Assembly (NCBI RefSeq): GCF_900172225.1
Contig: NZ_FWFO01000004.1
Location: 62,001 to 126,000, forward strand
DNA length: 64,000 nucleotides
Source: Falsiruegeria litorea R37
GTDB lineage: Bacteria > Pseudomonadota > Alphaproteobacteria > Rhodobacterales > Rhodobacteraceae
Direction of reading: 5' to 3'
How positions within the stretch are numbered: position 1 is the first letter of the stretch; every line of letters starts with the position of its first letter. Position numbers and translations under genes: made by a program. Below are positions 9,116-17,828 of this stretch, piece after piece. The notes under the pieces are model-generated. The model saw only the letters and a program-made list of their open reading frames with translations. It did not search any database and was not told where the DNA came from.

Positions 9116-9919
9116 TCAGCCCGGGGTACAGCCCTGAATGTCGACACTGTGCGAGCCACCCAAAACCGTCAACCGGATTTCGGACCGGTCGATGGCAAAT
9201 GCGTTGCCGCTGTCGCTGATCAATTCGGCAGTCGAGGTGATCACATTGCCCTGCCGTTTGGTTTCAGGCTCGGTTGCCCAAAGCGATGGATCGCCAGGCT
9301 CGATGATCATCATCTCTGTCCCGCCGGTCGAAGGGACACGCACTGTGGCCTCTATCCGCATTCCGTCCTTGGTGGGGGACAGACGGCAGGTGGCCGATTT
9401 CACCCCGGCTTCGCGCGCGGAATAGGGCCGTGCGGCCAAGGCTGCAGCGATGGTGGGGTTGCGACCCGCGTCGCTGTCCAGCTCGTGGTTGAATTTCAAT
9501 TGTCCGGGCACACAGACGTCGCTGCAGACGCCAAAGGACATCTTTCCCTTGAGTTGCACAGGTTTGTCCGCGCGTTTGGGGGTGATCTCGACCGGAAGCA
9601 CCATTTGTTTTTCATACCCGATGGTGCGGATACCGTTCTGGTCAAAGACGGTTGGCGAGGGCCAGGTGAATGATACCTCGCCCACATTGCGCGAGCCACG
9701 CCAATCGAATTGCGGGGGAATGCCTGCATCGCCGGGCGCACGCCAATAGGTTTTCCACCCATCAGCCAAGGTCAGCCGGATTGCCCCCTGATAGGTGCCC
9801 TGTTTGGTCAGGCCGCCATCGAGAATGTCGAGCTGAACAATCTCCCCCAGTCCGCTGACCTGTGCAGCGGCAAGGGATGGAACGGTAAGGCCAATGGCCA
9901 AGGCAACAGATCTAAGCAT
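9116..9919 (-). CDS. DsbD N-terminal-domain-like periplasmic thiol protein
   Basis: A 267-residue exported protein with a signal peptide ending at SLAAAQ (residue 20). The body resembles the periplasmic DsbD/ScsB-alpha immunoglobulin-like domain: DGWKTYWRAPGDAGIPP, the FGVCSDVCVPG motif with C132 and C136, then an Ig-like second half. DsbD normally joins this domain to a membrane domain and a C-terminal thioredoxin. Here it stands alone, so it would have to receive electrons from another protein such as CcdA or a separate DsbD-beta. A NUDIX gene follows directly. Confidence 0.85.
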   Translation of the reverse strand: MLRSVALAIGLTVPSLAAAQVSGLGEIVQLDILDGGLTKQGTYQGAIRLTLADGWKTYWRAPGDAGIPPQFDWRGSRNVGEVSFTWPSPTVFDQNGIRTIGYEKQMVLPVEITPKRADKPVQLKGKMSFGVCSDVCVPGQLKFNHELDSDAGRNPTIAAALAARPYSAREAGVKSATCRLSPTKDGMRIEATVRVPSTGGTEMMIIEPGDPSLWATEPETKRQGNVITSTAELISDSGNAFAIDRSEIRLTVLGGSHSVDIQGCTPG

Positions 9920-10060
9920 GATCTTTAGATGCGCGTTTTGGGGATGAAATCCAAGTCACGTTCGGGTCAGAGGCGATTATTTCCGCACTTTGTGGTCGGG
10001 ACCCTTGCACCGGGCGCGCGGGGTGGCCATTCTTGAATGAGAAGGAGACTGAAGACCCCT

Positions 10061-10618
10061 ATGTTGGATCTAACCGGTAAGCTGTTGATCGCAATGCCTG
10101 GCATGGGCGATCCGCGCTTTGCTCATTCGGTGGTGTTTCTGTGCAGCCATGGCAAGGACGGAGCCATGGGGTTGATCGTCAATAAACCCGCAGATCTGCC
10201 GTTGGCCGCTTTGCTTGATCAATTGGACATCGACTGTGTCTCGCGCCGGATCGGGGAGCGGCCTGTGCGATTTGGCGGACCGGTCGAAACCGGGCGCGGG
10301 TTTGTCCTGCATTCCTCGGATTATGAAGCCAACTTGCATTCGCTGGAAATCGGCGATGGGTTCAGCATGTCGGCGACGCTGGATGTCCTGGAAGACATCG
10401 CGCAGGGCAACGGACCAGAGCGCGGGTTGCTCATGCTCGGCTATTCGGGCTGGGGGCCCGGCCAGCTAGAGGACGAGATCGCGGCAAACGGCTGGCTGAC
10501 GGCGGATGCGGATCTGGGGCTGGTGTTCGATCTGGATGACAGCGGCAAATGGGAAGCGGCGCTGAAATCGTTGGGCATTGATCCTTTGAACCTATCGGCC
10601 AGTGCAGGGCACGCCTGA
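10061..10618 (+). CDS. YqgE/AlgH family protein
   Basis: A 185-residue protein of the conserved UPF0301 (AlgH/YqgE) family, whose biochemical role is unsettled. Family features are the opening LTGKLLIAMPGMGDPRFAHSVV, then GLIVNKP, the FGGPVETGRGFVLH segment, and GYSGWGPGQLEDEI. I chose the ATG at 10061 because a purine-rich GAAGGAGA lies just upstream. The longer reading from 10037 would put that ribosome-binding site inside the gene. Its stop codon is immediately followed by the stop of the convergent Sua5 gene. Confidence 0.93.
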   Translation: MLDLTGKLLIAMPGMGDPRFAHSVVFLCSHGKDGAMGLIVNKPADLPLAALLDQLDIDCVSRRIGERPVRFGGPVETGRGFVLHSSDYEANLHSLEIGDGFSMSATLDVLEDIAQGNGPERGLLMLGYSGWGPGQLEDEIAANGWLTADADLGLVFDLDDSGKWEAALKSLGIDPLNLSASAGHA

Positions 10619-11569
10619 TCAGGCCCCTCTGGGTGCTGCCGCGCGGCGCAAGCGGTCGTTGATGGCCAATCCCAACCCTTTTTCCGGAATCGGAGATATC
10701 GCAATTGGCCGCCCTGTGGCATCAAGCTGGTGAAGGGCTGAAAACAAGTTTGCCGCCGCTTCGGTCATATCACCCGAAAGCGACAGGTTTAGATCGCATT
10801 CGACCGGGCCAAACCCCAACAACACTTCGTCGCCCATCGGGGTCTCAACATTTAATCGTACGCTGGAGTCGGGCGCGTAATGGGACAAGAGTTGTCCGGG
10901 CGCGGACAGGGCATCGCCTTGTTTGTAGGTCCCGATCATTTGACCAAGGCAAGCCTCGACCAGATCGGCCGACAACCCACCAGGGCGCAGCAGGGTGGGG
11001 GTGCCCTTCAAGCCGATAATCGTGGATTCCAAGCCGACCCCACAGGGGCCGTCATCCAGAACGGCGGCAATCCGGCCATCCAAGCCCGCGTGCACATGCC
11101 CGGCTGTCGTTGGGCTGATCCGGCCCGAGGGGTTGGCCGAAGGCGCCGCGACCGGCCCATCGAATGCGCTCAACAGCGCGCGCGCGGTCTCATGTGCGGG
11201 AACCCGAACCGCCAGCGTGTCCAGCCCCGCCGTCACCAGTGGGGAAATGTCGTGATCAGGCCTGAGCGGCAAAACCAACGTCAAAGGCCCCGGCCAGAAG
11301 GCTTGTGCCAGGCGATCTGCCTCGTCTGTCCAAACCACGTAGCGCTTTGCCGCTTCTATGCTGGCAACATGGGCAATCAGCGGGTTGAAGCTTGGCCGCC
11401 CTTTGGCCTCGTAGATCCCTGCGACCGCCTTGTCGTTGCGGGCATCCCCGCCCAGGCCGTACACCGTTTCGGTCGGAAAGGCGACCAAGGCGCCCGCGCG
11501 CAGCAAGCCCGCCGCCGTTGCGATGTCGGCGTGCGTGGCAGTCAGATAGGATGTGTCCTTACGATACAT
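10619..11569 (-). CDS. L-threonylcarbamoyladenylate synthase (Sua5)
   Basis: It makes threonylcarbamoyl-AMP from threonine, bicarbonate and ATP for the universal t6A37 tRNA modification. With the start at MYRKDTSYLT it is 316 residues: a YrdC domain (about 15-200; FPTETVYGLGGDA, KGRPSFNPLIAHV, SANPSGRISPT) plus the C-terminal Sua5 domain reached through a linker ending QLLSHYAPDS. The long (Sua5, not YwlC/TsaC-only) architecture is complete. It faces the acyl-CoA dehydrogenase gene divergently across 127 bp. Confidence 0.95.
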   Translation of the reverse strand: MYRKDTSYLTATHADIATAAGLLRAGALVAFPTETVYGLGGDARNDKAVAGIYEAKGRPSFNPLIAHVASIEAAKRYVVWTDEADRLAQAFWPGPLTLVLPLRPDHDISPLVTAGLDTLAVRVPAHETARALLSAFDGPVAAPSANPSGRISPTTAGHVHAGLDGRIAAVLDDGPCGVGLESTIIGLKGTPTLLRPGGLSADLVEACLGQMIGTYKQGDALSAPGQLLSHYAPDSSVRLNVETPMGDEVLLGFGPVECDLNLSLSGDMTEAAANLFSALHQLDATGRPIAISPIPEKGLGLAINDRLRRAAAPRGA

Positions 11570-11696
11570 GGTCGGTGACGCGGCGTTTTGGTTGCTTGCA
11601 AGGGGGCTCTGGATAGGTAATCGTCCAAACCCTGTCTTTACCGATGCCTGCCTTGGATGCCAAGGCCATGCACCGCCCAAACATCCGAGGGAACCA

Positions 11697-13400
11697 ATGC
11701 CCTATCGCGCACCAGTCACCGACTACCAGTTCTTGCTCCGCCATGTAGCAGGCTTTGATCAGATCGCGGGGACCGAAAAGTTTTCCGAGGCCTCCGACGA
11801 TGTGGTCGATGCGATTTTGACCGAGGCCGGCAAGATGTGTGAAGAGGTGATGTCGCCCCTGCAGCGTCCCGGCGATCTGGAGCCTGCGCGTCTGGAGAAC
11901 GGGGTTGTACGCACGTCGCCAGGGTATTCAGATGGCTGGAAAGCCATTTCCGAAGGGGGTTGGATCGGGATGAGCGGTGATCCGGAATACGGCGGCATGG
12001 GCCTGCCGATGACCGTGACCACCGCCGTGAATGAGATGATGAGCGCGGCCTGCCTGTCGCTGCAACTTGCGCCGCTGATGAGCCAGGGGCAGATCGAAGC
12101 CATGGAACATCATGCCAGTGATGCCATCAAGGAACTGTTTCTGCCTAAGCTGATGTCGGGTGAATGGTCGGGCACAATGAACCTGACCGAACCTCAGGCC
12201 GGGTCGGACGTGGGGGCGCTCAGCTCCAAAGCCGTGGACAATGGCGATGGCAGCTTTGCGGTGACCGGGCAGAAGATCTATATTTCCTGGGGCGACAACG
12301 ATTTTGCAGGCAATGTTTGCCACCTGGTTCTGGCGCGTCTGCCCGATGGGGTGCCCGGCACCAAGGGCATCAGCCTGTTCATCGTGCCCAAGCACCTGCC
12401 CGACGACAATGGCGAGGCGGGCGTGGCCAACAGCCTCAAGGTGGTAAGCCTGGAGCACAAGATGGGTCTGCATGGCTCGCCAACTTGCGTGATGCAGTTT
12501 GATGGTGCCAAGGGCTGGCTTGTCGGCAAGGAACACGGCGGCATGGCCGCGATGTTCACCATGATGAACAATGCGCGCTTGGGTGTTGGCGGCCAAGGTG
12601 TTGGAGTAGCTGAAGGTGCCTATCAGCACGCGCTGGCCTATGCGCTGGAGCGCAAGCAGGGCAAGACACCGAGCGGCACAATCGTGGACCACGCCGATGT
12701 GCGCCGCATGCTGATGAGCATGAAGGCCGATGTCTTTGCGTCGCGGGCGATCTTGCTCAACTGTGCCGCGGCCATCGACATGCAGACCGCCACAGATGAT
12801 GCAGAATGGGCGGCGCGTGCGGCGTTCCTGACCCCGATTGCCAAGGCCTTTGGCACCGAGACGGGGATGCGCGTGGCCGAGACCGGTGTGCAGGTGCACG
12901 GTGGCATGGGCTTTATCGAAGAGACAGGTGCTGCGCAGTTTTATCGCGATGTCCGCGTGACCGCGATCTACGAGGGTACAAATGGCATTCAGGCCATGGA
13001 CCTTGTGGCACGCAAGATGATGGACGGCGGAGAGGCCGCGGCCAAGTTGCTGGATGAGATCGAAGATCACGCCGAACGCGCCCGGGCCACGGTACCGGAA
13101 CTCGCCGGTCCGGTATGGGAAGCCACGGAAACCCTGCGCGAGGCAACTGAATGGCTGGTGGCGCAAGGTGACTTGAACGAGCGTTTCGCTGGCGCAGTTC
13201 CCTACCTGCAGGCCTTTGCGCGTGTGCTGGGTGGCCACTATCACCTGGTGGCCGCTATGGCCGACCCGGCTGGCCCGCGTGAGAAACTGGCACGCTTCTA
13301 CATCAATGCACTGCTGCCCGAACACGCTGGCCTGCTGGCGCAGGCGCAGAACGGCTCGGCAGACGTCTATGGTCTGACCATCGACGAGCTGGTCGCCTGA
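11697..13400 (+). CDS. Acyl-CoA dehydrogenase (DmdC-like architecture)
   Basis: A flavoprotein that forms a 2,3-double bond in an acyl-CoA. The ATG at 11697 gives the N-terminus MPYRAPVTDYQFLLRHV, typical of the long subfamily that has an extra N-terminal helix domain and a C-terminal extension. Motifs are MNLTEPQAGSDVG (substrate/FAD binding), VQVHGGMGFIEE, and AIYEGTNGIQAMDL with the probable catalytic Glu in YEGT. Roseobacter DmdC enzymes for 3-methylmercaptopropionyl-CoA in DMSP demethylation belong to this subfamily, but several paralogues per genome are usual and the substrate here is unproven. The stop overlaps the start of the hydrolase gene (TGATG). Confidence 0.92.
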   Translation: MPYRAPVTDYQFLLRHVAGFDQIAGTEKFSEASDDVVDAILTEAGKMCEEVMSPLQRPGDLEPARLENGVVRTSPGYSDGWKAISEGGWIGMSGDPEYGGMGLPMTVTTAVNEMMSAACLSLQLAPLMSQGQIEAMEHHASDAIKELFLPKLMSGEWSGTMNLTEPQAGSDVGALSSKAVDNGDGSFAVTGQKIYISWGDNDFAGNVCHLVLARLPDGVPGTKGISLFIVPKHLPDDNGEAGVANSLKVVSLEHKMGLHGSPTCVMQFDGAKGWLVGKEHGGMAAMFTMMNNARLGVGGQGVGVAEGAYQHALAYALERKQGKTPSGTIVDHADVRRMLMSMKADVFASRAILLNCAAAIDMQTATDDAEWAARAAFLTPIAKAFGTETGMRVAETGVQVHGGMGFIEETGAAQFYRDVRVTAIYEGTNGIQAMDLVARKMMDGGEAAAKLLDEIEDHAERARATVPELAGPVWEATETLREATEWLVAQGDLNERFAGAVPYLQAFARVLGGHYHLVAAMADPAGPREKLARFYINALLPEHAGLLAQAQNGSADVYGLTIDELVA

Positions 13401-14446
13401 TGGACGGGGCGCAGACGCTGGCGATGCGATACCCTTGGGACACCCCGCCCGCACCGGGTGAGGCCATCGAAGTGGCCGAGGGCGTGCTGTGGATGCGCCT
13501 GCCGCTGCCGATGAAACTGGACCACGTCAACGTCTACGCTCTGGACGAAGGTGACAGCTGGACCGTGATCGACACTGGTTTTGCATCCAAGAAATCGCGC
13601 GCCATCTGGGAGCAGTTGATGGCGGGACCGTTGGGTGGCAAGCCTGTGTCCCGCGTGGTGGTGACCCACCATCACCCCGATCACATGGGGCTGGCGGGCT
13701 GGTTTCAATCCGAGCATGGGGCCGAACTGGTCACAACGCGCACGGCTTGGCTGTTCTCGCGCATGCTGACGCTGGATGTTCAGGAAAACTGGCCGGAAGA
13801 GACGCTGAACTATTACCGTTCGGCGGGTATGAATGCGGACATTCTGGCCAAGCGGATGGCGGATCGCCCGTTCAATTTCTCGGATATGGTGTACCCGATG
13901 CCATTGGGCTTTCGGCGGATCAAGCAGGGTGACGTGTTCCGCATGGGCGGGCGCGATTGGGATGTGCACATGGGCAATGGCCACGCGCCTGAACATGCCA
14001 CGTTCTGGAGCCGTGACGACAATCTGGTGATCACCGGCGATCAGATTCTGTCTTCGATCAGCCCCAACATTGGCGTCTATGCCACTGAACCGCTGGCTGA
14101 TCCGCTGGCGGAGTGGCTGGAGGCGTGCGAGCGTTTGGCACCACTGGCGCGCGAAGATCATCTGGCGCTGGGCGGTCACAAACTCCCATTCACTGGTCTG
14201 CCGATCCGGATGCGTCAGTTGATCGACAATCATCATGGCGCTCTCAAACGGCTGCTGAACCATCTGGACACCCCCAAACCGGCATCCGAATGCTTTGCCC
14301 CTTTGTTCAAACGCACCATTGGTGAGGGTGAATATGGGCTGGCCCTGGTCGAAGCCGTTGCGCATGTGAACCATCTCTACCATATCGGAGAGGTGATCCG
14401 GACCCGTCGTGAGGACGGGGCCTGGCTGTATCAGCGCAAAGACTAA
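13400..14446 (+). CDS. Metallo-beta-lactamase-fold hydrolase
   Basis: A 348-residue MBL-fold enzyme with the metal motif THHHPDHMG (H90, H92, D94, H95). A further probable ligand His is in GNGHAPEH and a conserved Asp in LVITGDQIL. The C-terminal 100 residues are helical (NHLYHIGEVIRTRREDG), as in the lactonase/thioesterase-like members that carry a winged-helix tail. It starts at the last base of the acyl-CoA dehydrogenase stop, so the two are translationally coupled. A hydrolase acting on an acyl-CoA or related ester in the same pathway is a reasonable inference, not shown. Confidence 0.9.
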   Translation: MDGAQTLAMRYPWDTPPAPGEAIEVAEGVLWMRLPLPMKLDHVNVYALDEGDSWTVIDTGFASKKSRAIWEQLMAGPLGGKPVSRVVVTHHHPDHMGLAGWFQSEHGAELVTTRTAWLFSRMLTLDVQENWPEETLNYYRSAGMNADILAKRMADRPFNFSDMVYPMPLGFRRIKQGDVFRMGGRDWDVHMGNGHAPEHATFWSRDDNLVITGDQILSSISPNIGVYATEPLADPLAEWLEACERLAPLAREDHLALGGHKLPFTGLPIRMRQLIDNHHGALKRLLNHLDTPKPASECFAPLFKRTIGEGEYGLALVEAVAHVNHLYHIGEVIRTRREDGAWLYQRKD

Positions 14447-14462
14447 ATTCAGGGACAACAGC

Positions 14463-14924
14463 ATGGACGACAAGATCGAAACGGCGGCCGAAGCGGCAGA
14501 AGCAGCGGCTTTGCCGCGTCATCACGAGGTCCATGCAGACCCTGAACGTCAACCCAAGCTGGGTCCGGTGCCTGCCCAGATGCAAAAACCTGTCGAGGCC
14601 AAAAGCCCGTCGCGCTGGGCCTATGAACGGCTGATCCTTTACATCCGCAGTTTCGAAGAGCAGCTCGATGCCGAGCACGAGGTTGCCATGGGGTTCACTG
14701 GGGGCGACGCCGGAGTGCTGCGGATTGAGGGGATGGGGTATTTCGATCCCGATATCGTGACGTTTTATGGAACGGATTCCAACGGTGTGCGCACACAGCT
14801 GGTGCAGCATGTCAGCCAACTGAACGTGATGCTGCGGGCCTTGCCCAAGCCAAAAGAGGACACGCCTGCTACGCGGATCGGGTTTCGTTTGGCTGCGGAT
14901 CTTGAAACGTCAGACGAGTCGTGA
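14463..14924 (+). CDS. DUF6173 family protein
   Basis: A 153-residue soluble protein. The start is the ATG at 14463, 16 bp after the hydrolase stop. An acidic, Ala-rich N-terminus leads into the conserved core RWAYERLILYIRSFEEQLDA, EVAMGFTGGDAGVLRIEGM and DIVTFYG...LVQHVSQLNVML. I recognise this as the DUF6173 family of Rhodobacterales, whose function is unknown. It is probably the last gene of the dehydrogenase-hydrolase operon. A dispersed repeat lies 36 bp behind its stop. Confidence 0.85.
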   Translation: MDDKIETAAEAAEAAALPRHHEVHADPERQPKLGPVPAQMQKPVEAKSPSRWAYERLILYIRSFEEQLDAEHEVAMGFTGGDAGVLRIEGMGYFDPDIVTFYGTDSNGVRTQLVQHVSQLNVMLRALPKPKEDTPATRIGFRLAADLETSDES

Positions 14925-14960
14925 CGCGAATCTGATCCTTAGACCTGTGATGTTTTGGGC

Positions 14961-15050
14961 GACCGGAGCGCTCCCGCCGGTCGATCATGCATCAAAGATG
15001 CCCGTCTCCCGTTGGGCCGCGCGCCTCGCTGACGCGAGGCGCGCCACCGC
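14961..15050 (+). repeat. Dispersed 3' hairpin element, copy 1
   Basis: Part of the 291-base gap between DUF6173 and the phosphodiesterase gene, which otherwise holds nothing I can identify. Order: box A (GCTCCCGCCGGTCG), hairpin 1 (GCATC-AAA-GATGC at 14989-15001), box B (CTCCCGTTGGGCCG), and hairpin 2, a perfect 11-bp stem at 15019-15044 with loop TGAC. It lies in sense orientation 36 bp after the DUF6173 stop. Related copies are at 18494, 18650 (minus), 24663 and 29800. Confidence 0.85.
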
Positions 15051-15215
15051 ATAACGAAACGTGGCATGCAGTCGAGGCCCTGGCAGAGAGAAATTTCCAA
15101 GGCATCCCAGCATTGGTTGCGAAACTCAATCGAGCAGCGGTCAGTTCTGCCATAACCACCCCTTGCCATGATCCGTCTCTCATCGTTCAATGCGTGCATT
15201 GAAGGGGAGAATTTC

Positions 15216-17054
15216 GTGTCACATTATTCCACAGTGACTGAGGCTTATGCGCAGGCCTGGGCCAGACGTCGTGTTTTTGTCCCGCTCTACATGGCGTTGC
15301 GGCTGTTGGCCTATGCGCTGATTGCGCCCGGCATGGCTGCGACTATAAACTTGGCTGTGTCCCTGTCCGATCAACCGGCGCTGACGGATCAGGATATCGC
15401 CTATTTCATCCTGACCCCGGTTGGCTTTCTGGCCACGCTTGCGGTTCTGAGCATACTTCTGGCGGTCGAAGTGCTCAGTTTTTCGGTCATGAGCACCAGC
15501 CTGCGTTATGACGGCACCGACAGGTTGCGGACCTCGCTTGCGGCATTTGGTTTTGTCGTTAGCCATGTCAAGGACTTGCTGATCTTTGGTCTGTTGTTTG
15601 TTCTGCGCGTGCTGTTGCTGGTTGCGCCCTTTGCGTTGGTGGCCGGTGTCATCATGCTGTGGGTTACCGGGGATTATGACATCAACTACTACCTGACCTA
15701 TACGCCGCCCTCGTTCAGGGTGGCGGTTGGGGTTGTTGCGGTGATCCTGCTGGCGTTGGCCATCGTCCTGTTGCTGCGCCTGTCCAGTTGGGCCTTGGCC
15801 TTGCATCTTGTCCTGTTCGAGGATGTACGCCCCCGCGATGCCTTTGCCGCCAGCACGTCCCGGATGCAAGGCAAGCAGACAGGCTTGAAGATCGAACTGG
15901 TGATCTGGGTGGTCGTGCGGCTGGCAATTTCCTTTGGCGTCGCTGTTGTGGCGGGACTGTGCATCAACCTGATCCCGGTCACCGAGGGGCATTTGAAATC
16001 CGCTCTCACGTTTTCCATGGCCATTGTGTTGCTGTGGGGGCTGGCGGGACTGATCCTGTCGGCCGTGTCTCTTGGAGCGTTGGCCGTGCTTCTGGACGGG
16101 TTCTTTGAGGGCAAGCGCTTGCAGGCGCCGACCACCTCGGGCGGCGGCAACCTGAGTGCCCGGCTTGCCCTGACTGTTGCGGTTGGCGCTGTGGCGCTGG
16201 TCGGTGGTGTCTGGATGGGCAATGGTTTGCTCGAAGCGGTCGAGGCTGATGATGAGGTCGAGATCATTGCGCACCGCGGCGCGGCTGGATCCCGACCCGA
16301 GAACACCATGGCCTCGGTCGTCAAGGCCATCGGGGACAAGGCCGATTGGGTCGAGATCGACGTGCAAGAGACAGCCGACGGAGAGGTCGTGGTCATGCAC
16401 GACAGCGACTTTATGAAACTGGCCGGGGTCAATCTGACGATCTGGGATGCCACGATGGAGGATCTGGCCAAGATCGACATAGGCAGTTGGTTTGACCCGG
16501 CCTATTCGGACGAACGCCCGCCGGCCCTGCGTGAAGTTTTGCAAGCGGCGCGTGGCAAGTCGAAGGTTCTGATTGAGCTCAAATACTATGGCCACGACGT
16601 GGATCTGGAAAATCGCGTTGTCGCGATCGTCGAAGAGTTGGGGATGCAGGACCAGATTGCCACCATGTCTTTGAAATACCCTGCGGTGCAAAAGATGCGC
16701 ACACTGCGGCCCGAGTGGCGTGCGGGCGTTTTGGCTGCTACTGCAGTAGGCGATTTGACTGCCCTGGATGGCGATTTCCTGGCCGTCAACGCGGGCATGG
16801 CCAATGTGGCTCTGGTCAATTCAACGGAGGCAGCAGGTAAGGATCTGTATGTCTGGACCGTCAACGATCCATTGCAGATGTCCAAGATGATTTCGCTGGG
16901 GGTAGACGGGTTGATCACGGATGAACCCGCCCTTGCGCGCCAGGTGCTGGAGTTTCGCGCCGGTCTGACCCCAACCGAACGCATGCTGTTGTGGATGACT
17001 GAGGAACTGGGGCTTGATCTGTCGGATGGGGATTATCGTGACAACAGCCCGTAA
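15216..17054 (+). CDS. Glycerophosphodiester phosphodiesterase with membrane domain
   Basis: It hydrolyses deacylated phospholipids (glycerophosphodiesters) to glycerol-3-phosphate and an alcohol. I prefer the GTG at 15216 because GAAGGGGAGA ends 5 bp upstream; the ATG at 15168 lacks a comparable site. The 612-residue product has an N-terminal GDPD membrane domain (about 1-335) with six or more hydrophobic helices. The catalytic TIM-barrel follows: IIAHRGAAGSRPENT, VEIDVQETADGEVVVMHD, a FDPAYSDERPPALREVL segment and a C-terminal DGLITDEP. The metal/catalytic His, Glu and Asp residues are present. It overlaps the phospholipase-like gene by 17 bp. Confidence 0.93.
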   Translation: MSHYSTVTEAYAQAWARRRVFVPLYMALRLLAYALIAPGMAATINLAVSLSDQPALTDQDIAYFILTPVGFLATLAVLSILLAVEVLSFSVMSTSLRYDGTDRLRTSLAAFGFVVSHVKDLLIFGLLFVLRVLLLVAPFALVAGVIMLWVTGDYDINYYLTYTPPSFRVAVGVVAVILLALAIVLLLRLSSWALALHLVLFEDVRPRDAFAASTSRMQGKQTGLKIELVIWVVVRLAISFGVAVVAGLCINLIPVTEGHLKSALTFSMAIVLLWGLAGLILSAVSLGALAVLLDGFFEGKRLQAPTTSGGGNLSARLALTVAVGAVALVGGVWMGNGLLEAVEADDEVEIIAHRGAAGSRPENTMASVVKAIGDKADWVEIDVQETADGEVVVMHDSDFMKLAGVNLTIWDATMEDLAKIDIGSWFDPAYSDERPPALREVLQAARGKSKVLIELKYYGHDVDLENRVVAIVEELGMQDQIATMSLKYPAVQKMRTLRPEWRAGVLAATAVGDLTALDGDFLAVNAGMANVALVNSTEAAGKDLYVWTVNDPLQMSKMISLGVDGLITDEPALARQVLEFRAGLTPTERMLLWMTEELGLDLSDGDYRDNSP

Positions 17055-17610
17055 CGCCCTGATCGTCGCCTTGATCGGTTTGCCGCTTCCTGTCGTCTCG
17101 CAAGAGAGCGGTGTCACGCGCGCTTTTGAACTGCCTGCGCACAACGCGCTGATGTCGATTCGCAGGGGCGCAGAGCTGAGCGAATTTGAAACCGACGGCT
17201 GTTCGGGCGGATTGTCCTACAGCTGGCGAGTGGTGGCGCGGAGTTTCCCCGATTTTGCCGAGGCTCATGATCAGATCCCACCTTGGGAAAACTGCTGTGT
17301 CATTCACGACCGGGCTTATCACAATGCAGGTGGGGCAGAGACCGCAGAAGACAGTTATGATGCCCGTCTGACGGCGGACAAGACCTTGGAAAATTGTGTA
17401 AAACGCACCGGCGCGCTGCGGGTCGAGGAGGTGGCTGCGCATTATGACGTGCAGCCCGAGGCGGTCGAGACGGCTTATGAGGCGATTGCCGAGGCGATGT
17501 ATCTCGCCGTGCGGTTCGGAGGTGGGCCGTGTTCGGGCCTGCCGTGGCGATGGGGGTTTGGTTATTCCCAGTGCACTGTTCTGGATGCGATTGGCCCTGC
17601 GCGCGAATGA
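17038..17610 (+). CDS. Secreted phospholipase A2-like protein
   Basis: Start GTG at 17038 (GGGG about 6 bp upstream; ATGs at 17014 and 17026 are alternatives) gives 190 residues. A signal peptide (ALIVALIGLPLPVVSQ) comes first. The core shows D53-GCSGG, then W-ENCCVIHD with C86, C87, H90 and D91. This is the CCxxHD signature of secreted phospholipases A2. It is followed by a downstream ADKTLENC (D114, C120) that matches the second conserved Asp/Cys of bacterial PLA2s. Such enzymes release a fatty acid from the sn-2 position. I infer a periplasmic or secreted lipase; the assignment rests on motifs, not on an alignment. Confidence 0.7.
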   Translation: MTTARNALIVALIGLPLPVVSQESGVTRAFELPAHNALMSIRRGAELSEFETDGCSGGLSYSWRVVARSFPDFAEAHDQIPPWENCCVIHDRAYHNAGGAETAEDSYDARLTADKTLENCVKRTGALRVEEVAAHYDVQPEAVETAYEAIAEAMYLAVRFGGGPCSGLPWRWGFGYSQCTVLDAIGPARE

Positions 17611-17674
17611 CGTGGTGACAGGCGCTTTCAAATCCAGTATCCAACGGAAAATTCTGACGAATAGGAAAAGACCC

Positions 17675-17809
17675 ATGGCGGACCACAAGCACGGCGAAAT
17701 GGACATCACCGATCAAACCGCAATGTACAACGCGTTCATCAAGTTTTGCACTTGGTCCTGCGTTGTCATCTTTGGCATCCTGCTGTTTCTCGCTGTATTC
17801 GCGTCCTGA
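17675..17809 (+). CDS. aa3-type cytochrome c oxidase subunit IV
   Basis: A 44-residue single-span protein: a short soluble head with the family signature HGEMDITDQTAMYNAFIKF, then one transmembrane helix. It belongs to the bacterial aa3 oxidase subunit IV family, a small accessory helix of the alphaproteobacterial oxidase that is dispensable for activity in Paracoccus. The ATG at 17675 follows a purine-rich AGGAAAAG. As is usual, it is not next to the main cox genes. Confidence 0.93.
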   Translation: MADHKHGEMDITDQTAMYNAFIKFCTWSCVVIFGILLFLAVFAS

Positions 17810-17828
17810 TTTGATCGCGGAGTAAAGC

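Noticed and set aside
11928-13454. 508-codon open frame antisense to the acyl-CoA dehydrogenase
   Set aside because: The sense strand has all catalytic motifs; the antisense product is His/Gln/Arg-rich shadow sequence.
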